From Camillea tinctor (taxonomy: Eukaryota > Ascomycota > Sordariomycetes > Xylariales > Xylariaceae): 64,000 nt of DNA. Location of the stretch: the NCBI GenBank assembly GCA_022578605.1, contig MU394078.1, positions 248,001 through 312,000 of the forward strand, given 5' to 3'. The translations under genes were made by a program, and so were the position numbers. Shown here one piece after another: positions 56,939-64,000 of the stretch. Below the pieces are notes generated by a model, which saw only the letters and a program-made list of their open reading frames with translations, was not told the origin of the DNA and did no database searches. Within the stretch, counting starts at the first letter, position 1. Each line of letters begins with the position of its first letter.

Positions 56939-59900
56939 ATGGATGACGAGGTCGAGCGTCTTATGCTCGCACCTTTTAGGGAAATCGTCGAGAAAAGCAA
57001 TGCTGCCATTGAGAATGCGGGTGGAGCGGAGGAGACGTCGGCCGCGCCAATGCTAAAGGCTGCGCAGAGCCTGATGAAGGAGGGGGACAGAGCACTCAAG
57101 AGACTCGAGCCGCTGTGCATCAAAAACTATGAAGAATACGGTAGTAACTTTGTCGATGCGATTAAGGAGAATGGTATGGAGCTCCGTCTTCCTAATTGCA
57201 CCGAGTTTCTTTTCGTGGGGCGCGTTGTTAATGTTGATGAGTGTTCTAGATGAGATTGCGCAGTATCGATCCGAGTTGGAAGACTTGCTGTGGGATTTCG
57301 ACGATTTCATCGAACCCGACGAGTTCGATGCTGATAAATTCGATGAATTGCAAAAGGCCTCGAGGAAGGCCGCTCCCAAGGTCCTGGACATCCTCAAGCG
57401 GATGAAACTAGTCGCTCCGGCTTTGACAACATCGTCGTCGCAGCCCTCGAGGCCCGTGTCAGCAGTACCGGATATGGTGAACAACCGCATCCCCCATGAG
57501 CAAATGCCAACGAGTATGACCACCGACCCACTATCGCCGACAGTAGAGGAGCTGATGGAAGAACTAGGATTACCGCCGTTGAGCAGTATGATGGGCACAG
57601 TAGCCGGGCCGGATGAAGGTCTAGAAGGAACCTGGGAGGCACATCACCACCCTCCAGTCCCTCGAAGCGACGTCGGGAGGAGCAACTCCAACCGCTCCGG
57701 AGGGTCCGAAGCCGCCTCGGAGCCCCCGCCAAGACCGCCTTCGGTTGACCCTTGGCAAGTCGATAGAGCACCTCGGAGCCCAGGCGAGTATCCCGAGGAT
57801 GAGTATAGATGGGGGCCTCGCCTTGCGGCGCCCGATGATTCGCCCACGATCCCTCCAGCCCAGCCGGTTAGTCCCCGTGTAGAGCCGGCTAACCCTCTGC
57901 CGGGTCGAACACCTGACGATGATGTTGACGGGATGCAGAAGGAAAATGACGAGCACGATCGCCGCATGCGTGCCGCCTCCCAGAGCCAAGGCACACCGAG
58001 CGAAGGGTCTCGATCGCCTCTTCAGAACAACCGATGGACAAGTTCTACCCAGGACTCGTCTGACTCGGCACGGTCATCCGGCCAAGTCAAACGCACTCAC
58101 AGCGGATTCATCAATTTTAGTCGCTCTCTCTCCCACAGCAGCGACAAGACCTTTTACAGCCGCTCACCACACGACTCTGTGACCAACCAACCCCCACCAT
58201 CGGACTCGTCTTCTGTATTTGGGCCCCCGTTTGCCATTCCAGAAAACGCTGCCGTCAAGGGCAATCGCCACCATAGTCCTACGAGGAAGGACCGTGCTAT
58301 GAAGGCGCACATGTTGCGCCAGCATTCGACTGAATCCGTCAACAGCTCCGTCTTCGATGTAGTCGAGTGTATGAATCCGACAAGTCCTGTTACATCCGCG
58401 TCTGCTCATCGGGACTCTCTGCACTCGACCAGTCCGAGTAACCCCTACTCACCGAATGGGCAGCATCCTGCGTCTGGCTATCCAGGTAGCCCGCCCACGC
58501 ACCCGTATTCTCGGACGACACCGAGCATGTCCTCGAGTGTGACTTCGAGGAACCATTCTTCGTCGACGCTTACAGTACAGCCTGGATCGGATGTTGTCAA
58601 AACAACTATTGGTTTAGATGAGGGCCTGATACCTGTCTATGTCGACAGTCCAACATCCAGTGAACCGCCGATTCCCTCACGAGAAGCCGATTGCACTATC
58701 GGTCCCTTTAGCTCGTTTTACAAGATGAAAGGCTTCTGCAGGGGGGCCGAGGAGGCTATGCGAGGCCAGCTCGGTTTCAAGAGAATCAAGCGGCCCGTTG
58801 GGGTATGTCTTATATTTTCAACTTCGCTCGACAAGGCACTGATCTTGTACACAATAGGGTTTCTCGATGGCCGTCGTGGCAAAATGCACTCACTGCCTGT
58901 ACGAGCTCGACTTCAAATCCATAGAACAGGATTTGAATAACGACTGTAAGATTTATTCCGTCTTTCTATGGTTTACCTAGCTTACACGTTCTTTTCTTCC
59001 TCCCCTAGCTTGCGGAACTTTTAGGACGAGTAGCATCGAGTTTCGCCTACGTGTTCTTCAAAAGAGCCACCTGCCGATACGTCATGTCGAAGAGCAGCTG
59101 TACGGCTGCCTGTTCTGCATTCAACAGGGACATACTGTTGAGGAGAGTGATTCCACTGTCTTCTTTAACCAGAGACAGCTATTTGCTCACATGGCCCGCC
59201 ATCCTCGACCGCTCCCCCAAGTACCTGGCCTTACTGTTATTGAGGAGCCTGAGGTGCCCCAACACCTCAAAGACAACTTCGACCTCCACTTCCCGCACCC
59301 GCCCGTGCAGTCCGTCATGATGGGCATCTCGCAGGAGATCGCGAGGCTGCCTATGGCCATTGCGACGGAGAGTCGAAAAAACCAGAACGGCGTCATGCGC
59401 ACGCCACCTGACCGCACGGCGGTGCTCCATTTTGCCGTCGGCGCTAAGATTGTCGGCATCGAGTTTCCCGCTAAGTACGAAGGCAAGTGGGCGATCGGGT
59501 GGCATGACGGTGTGCGGGCCGCATTTGAGGTCGAGTCAGTACAAATCGAAGCGCCCCCGAAGGGCCAGGTCAAAATGCAAGGCACGAGCAACGTCCAAGC
59601 TGTAGCGCGCTGGAAGTGGAACCAGAAGGGTGACGACAGATGGTTGAAGTTCGACAAGGGGGATATTATCAAGAACATCGCCTGTAGGTTCCCCCTTTAC
59701 ACGGCTGCAATGAAGTTATGAGATCTCTAACACACATGTCACTCAGGGGCTTACACAGACCACTGGTGCTGGTCTGGCACCACGTCGAAGGGCTGGGGCA
59801 TCTTCCCACAGTCTCACCTCGACCCTAACTCTATCAGGACGGTGCAACCGGGAGACACGGCGAGCGTGTCGAGCTGGGAGAAGAAGGGGCCTCTGCGGTT

Positions 59901-60061
59901 TTCTCTCCGCAAGAATGCTGACCGTAAGTCTACGTTGTTGGCTTCCATTGAGACCCCGTCGATCGTTCCATTTAGGACGCGTATTCACTAGTTTCTTTTC
60001 TTTTCTATTTGTAGATGCCGGTGAGTCGCTCGTGCGCCCGCGGACCCGGAGTTCGGGTTAG
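56939..60061 (+). CDS. Uncharacterised fungal protein with zinc-finger-like Cys/His region and C-terminal SH3 domain
   Basis: Six exons: 56939-57173, 57250-58802, 58858-58945, 59009-59683, 59747-59923, 60015-60061; 924 residues, all junctions in frame. Residues 1-165 are helical and acidic (NFVDAIKENDEIAQYRSELEDLLWDFDDF). Residues about 170-570 are a Ser/Pro-rich disordered linker with many SP/TP sites. Then comes a conserved-looking block: GFCRGAEEAMRGQLGFK, KCTHCLYELDF, and a C2H2-like arrangement YGCLFC...LFAHMARH (about 640-690). The last 150 residues contain an SH3 fold: ALHFAVGAKIVGIEFPA-type strand region, then ARWKWNQKGDDRWLKFDKGDIIKNIAW, WCWSGTTSKGWGIFPQSHLD. It lacks the usual ALYDY at strand 1 but keeps the GWGIFPxxH end. 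Role unknown; a scaffold protein binding proline-rich partners is inferred. Good start context CACCATGG. Confidence 0.82.
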
Positions 60062-63000
60062 TTCTTGGTATAAGGAGGTCGGCCTGCCTCGGCTTCTCGG
60101 GTAGTGCAAAAAGAAGGGATACATCAACAACTACAACACACAAACACACACAGACGCCGTCACAGACACAGACACATGCACAGACCTTTTTTTCTATATA
60201 TATATCATCGCTTCGCAGATAATGAGTATGGGGAAGGGGAAATTAGTTGATACGCGAACCCAATGGATCAGGTACGTCAAAGCGAGGTGCTGACTGATAG
60301 ACTACTGTTTTTTATGGAATTTATGGACGGCGTGGAATTTCGGGAAGTTAGATATACCCCCTTCGTTATCATTTATTTATTTAGGTACCTATTATTTCGA
60401 GCATCCCGATATAGGGTTTATAGCAATGTAGGTCTGGAAGCTACAGCTAGGATAAAGCTTGACAAAAAGGATGGAGAGGGGGCAGGAAGGGGAGGGAGGA
60501 AGAAGCGGAAAAGAACTGTCATGTTAGCGTTTATTTACTGTGATAGGGATAGAAAACCTTTCTATAGCGTCTGGGGAGAGAAGCTAATCAACCACGTTAT
60601 CCCCTACTACCCCGAGGCACCAATAAGTTGTTGTCTCGAACCCACACGATATACCATAAACATTGCTCGGGGCTTTGGTGGATGCCGATTCTTTCTTCTT
60701 TTATGGAACCATGATTAAGGCGGGGAGGTCATGATGATTGATCATTTAAGTTAACCTAAGCTAGCATCCCTCTAGCTGTTTCCTCTTCTATCATATGCAG
60801 GTATGTATGCATGTAACATATGGTTTGTTTGCCTTGACGTCCCAGGTTGTAGAAGCTATTCGCATTACGTACAAACAAACGTCTTTTCCCTTTCTCTCTC
60901 CCTCCTTGCCGGTCCCCCCACAACCACTCCCACATTTATGGATATATGTATGCGCAAAACCCCCCTTACTTTGCCTGCCGCTCACACTTATGTGTGCTTA
61001 CGGGGACTAGGGAGTTGAATAACAACTACACCAATGACGGGTTGGAGAGGGAAGAATGGGAAGAAGGAGTTTGCGTTTTATTCCTGGAGATGAAATATGG
61101 TACGTTGTTCCTGCAGGTTCGTGGCACGAGGGGGGGTAGGAGTAAATATCGAGAGATTGATTAAGGGGGAGGTGAGATAGGGGTAGGGGACTTGGAGATA
61201 TTGCCTGGGGTTTGGGGAACAGGATTGGGGGGGGGGGAAGGGGGAGGGAGAAAAGGCGTGATTGGGGGAAATATTATTAGAGGCTTAAAAAGGAACTCGT
61301 GAACAACTAACTCTCCTTCTACATATTACGCTGACCGGAAAGGTCAGCATATAGCTATGACTTTTCGACTTCATACGTACATACAGAGGTATATAAGGTG
61401 ACACAGAGGCTCTAGTTGGAAAGAGAAAAGCAGATGGCCGGTATCGTGACATGGCAAACGTCAGCTGCTCTGATATATACGGCGTTTATCCTCGAATATC
61501 TTTTCTACTTAGTACATCACCCTGAGCCTTGTCTTGCCATTAAACTGGCTTTCGGCATTCTAGTATGTGTGCTTGAAACTATAAATAGCTTCATAGAGCG
61601 CTATAAGCATCAGATATCTATCACTAGCGATCTGAGGTTCATGTGGTGAAGCTTGTCGGGATTTGACCCTCGTAGACTAAACCCGTATAACAACAGATAT
61701 ATGCTAATTCTATAGCACTCATTGCATCCTCAGGCACTCGACATCTCGCTCCAACAGCTATCGCGCTGACATCCCCTAGCTCCCACCATCAGCAGCAAAC
61801 AAGATTAGTCCCCGACGTGCGTGCAGGATCGCGGGTACCACTGCCCACGTGGCGGTTGCCAGGCATGAGTGCTATTTCTCCCTAGGTGGCACACAACCGG
61901 ACTGTGGAAGGATTGGTTCCTCGTGTAGCGAAAAGCTACAGCGTAAACATCTCTGGGGTGAGATAGATGAGCAGAAACTTTTACTCTAGCCTAGCTGAGG
62001 GAAAGTCGGTTAGCTGCAGAAAGTAAGATATTAGATGGCGGTTTCTGATTAACAAGAAAACCGGTAGAGATAATTATAGCACATGCATGCAGTTACCCAC
62101 AAATAACATGTGTCTTGTCTGTAGTGTGATATCCGTTGAATAGGAACATGGCTATTTTACCAATCCACTGAGAGTACAAACTGTGCCCTCATCGCGATAT
62201 TTGCTAAAGGATAGCAACATCGAGAACGGTAGTGATGCGCACTCCGAAGGGAGACAATGCAGTTAGTCATCAGATATATAGTGCAGCCATGCTATTGGAA
62301 ACGTGGATAAGTTTAGGATGCGAGGTGTGCTTGGAGGACAGCGGGATCGTCAAGCCCCATGTTCGTAAGCATTTACTATGTTGCTAATGACAGCATGTGA
62401 TACTTTGATGTCGTTCGTAGATAAAAAGGACCTAATGTTTACGTTTCACATGATAACTGCCAGATACGTCTCACGTGAGAAGACCCCCTGATACCTGCCC
62501 TTCGCGGTAACGACTCCTCAGAATCAAACCGTAGGAAAGATACCTTCAGAGTGGCTAAGCTGCTAGGATATAACCTACTAGGCAAGATGCTGCTGCGGCA
62601 GTGGCGCCGTATGATTCATTGCTACCAGGGGGTTTTTGCAGACATTATGATCAACCTGCTGCTGGGGCACCCATGTACAAACCCTATCGTCGGATATACC
62701 TAGACGTGAATCATGATAACGAACCCCAGTCTACCATCGCTCCAGATAGATTGGGAAGGAGAAAATCAACGAGTTCACACACATGAATAACCTTAATTCT
62801 CGAGGAGGAGGTTCCCGATGCGGGTTGCCATAAGAAAAACTTGGACGGGCGTGTTATTTTTGGCCGTGCTAGTAGCACCAAAGCCAAACTCTTGCGATCT
62901 CCGGTCTTATATCGTTGGGGTCGGGTTCTCAACATTGCTTGATGCCGCATAATTAGAGATATCCCCCCACTTAGAGAGACTAGGCACGGTAAGTCCGACA

Positions 63001-64000
63001 AGAAGTGATGATGGGCAGCGGCTAGCCAAGTAAAAGAAAAGTAGGGCTAGGAGTGCCACGTGTGAAAAACGAGAGAAACTCATGGCTAGCTGCAGCCAGA
63101 TTCTCGGGCTCGCTCCTGAGGCAAAGAAAAAAGCAACCGCCTAATGACGGACATATCAGTAACATCTTTGCTTCTTCTATATTTCTAGAAGAGTGCTTCG
63201 GATCATCCTAGTCGGCTCTGGCTTGCCTCTTTCATGATACCCCTTCCTAGTAAGCAGCTGCAAGAGTGTATGCAAGGCATATATCTACTCGTGTAGTGCC
63301 GGCGGTTCTCGAAGAGCCTCCTGCACGATACGAGCCTCGATGTTGAAGGAAATGGGTGGTGTATTCAATGCAAGGACCAGCAGCTTTGCTATGCAAGGAG
63401 ACAGTAAAAGCAGGTCAGACTGGGCTAGCTCCTTGGCTTGGGCGACCGAAGAGGAAGCTGTCTAGCGAATACCAACCCCGAGACGTCTCAATTGCGAATA
63501 GCGTAACGCGAATCTATCCTACCTGAGGACAGTTGGGTTTCTTGCCAAAACCTTTGTATGAGTCGTGTCTCGCAAATATGAGTTAAATTCAGAATCGAGG
63601 CTGTGACTACAAAGGAAATTAAGTAGTAAATTACCTAATAAGCAATCCACGTCAGCCAAGTATAGGGGACGTGCTGGCCTTGCCGTTTATATCCCGCTAG
63701 GATTCTCGTCTCCATCGTGAAGGATCTGAGCATGAATATATAAGCGGGGTCTTGAAGGCCAAGATCTTTTTTCTTTCTTTTCGGGTTGAACATCATAAGA
63801 CCCTTTAGAGGCAAATAAAACCGCTGGGTAAGATTGCTGAAGAAGATGAGAAAAAAAAAGCGTAGAAGAAAAGGGACAGAGTAGGTATTTCGTACAGGCA
63901 TGCCTTATGAAAAATAACCGTCTCAGAGTAAGTATCGGTACCTTGAGAGAGGTAGCGTCTAGGAGCACGTACACTATACCCATGGAGGCACATGTGTGAA
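60062..64000. other. Gene-poor right end of the window
   Basis: About 3.9 kb without a convincing gene. A 77-codon hydrophobic frame at 61416-61649 is the only one of note and lacks support. Features seen: (CACA)n at 60135-60180, a TATATATATA run near 60197, G-rich DNA at 61196-61250, and a perfect 7-bp stem / 5-base loop hairpin at 61330-61348. Nothing resembles tRNA or rRNA. Confidence 0.55.
61330..61348. repeat. Small perfect hairpin in intergenic DNA
   Basis: GCTGACC, loop GGAAA, GGTCAGC. No U tract follows, so it is not a terminator-like structure; significance unknown. Confidence 0.6.

Noticed and set aside
61416..61649. 77-codon hydrophobic open frame
   Set aside because: No supporting homology, poor start context and no flanking exons; average length for a chance frame in AT-rich DNA.

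Overview
This window is nuclear DNA from a filamentous ascomycete fungus (Pezizomycotina, most likely a Sordariomycete). The genes are split by short introns of about 48-220 bp with GTRNGT donors and YAG acceptors. Promoters are CT-rich, and intergenic DNA is AT-rich and full of CCTA/TAGG words. The recognisable proteins (Rad4, NMD3, Bro1, Mdj1, a SAP30-like protein, DUF3176 and RTA1 families) are typical of that group. The order below Sordariomycetes cannot be fixed from sequence alone. I rebuilt 19 protein-coding genes by joining exons across intron boundaries; all the joins stay in frame. No rRNA, tRNA, CRISPR array or intact transposase gene was found.

Layout. 0-1.3 kb: 3' part of the DNA-repair gene RAD4. 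4.7-6.6 kb: a cytochrome P450. 6.8-10.3 kb (minus) and 11.4-12.8 kb (plus): two divergent AAA+ ATPases, one with three tandem CbbX-like modules and one Msp1/ATAD1-like. 14.5-16.2 kb: a secreted protein. 16.7-19.1 kb: a conserved unknown gene converging on a TauD-type dioxygenase. 21.1-23.2 kb: a DUF3176 membrane protein. 24-28 kb: NMD3 (60S export) and 3-hydroxyisobutyrate dehydrogenase. 29.3-32.8 kb: an RTA1-family membrane protein converging on a GC-rich FAD monooxygenase. 33.9-37.1 kb: BRO1 (ESCRT/MVB). 40.4-42.2 kb: MDJ1 (mitochondrial DnaJ). 43.8-44.5 kb: a SAP30-like protein. 45.3-46.0 kb: a GNAT acetyltransferase. 46.9-49.5 kb: a P-loop kinase/HAD/UPRT three-domain fusion. 50.7-51.9 kb: a Cys-rich membrane protein. 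56.9-60.1 kb: a zinc-finger-like plus SH3 protein. Long gene-poor stretches lie at 1.3-4.7, 37.1-40.4, 51.9-56.9 and 60.1-64 kb.

The genes mix housekeeping (repair, ribosome export, mitochondrial folding, endosomal sorting, chromatin) with accessory enzymes (P450, TauD, FAD monooxygenase, RTA1). They do not form an obvious biosynthetic cluster or operon-like unit.

The most striking observation is a family of three homologous introns: one in the P450 gene and two in the kinase/HAD/UPRT gene, about 42 kb apart. They share internal sequence, inverted terminal repeats that contain the 5' splice site, and short direct repeats at their junctions. They look like introner elements, that is, mobile elements that act as introns. 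Just downstream of the second gene lies a separate 305-bp element with 54-bp terminal inverted repeats whose only differences are transitions, as repeat-induced point mutation would produce.
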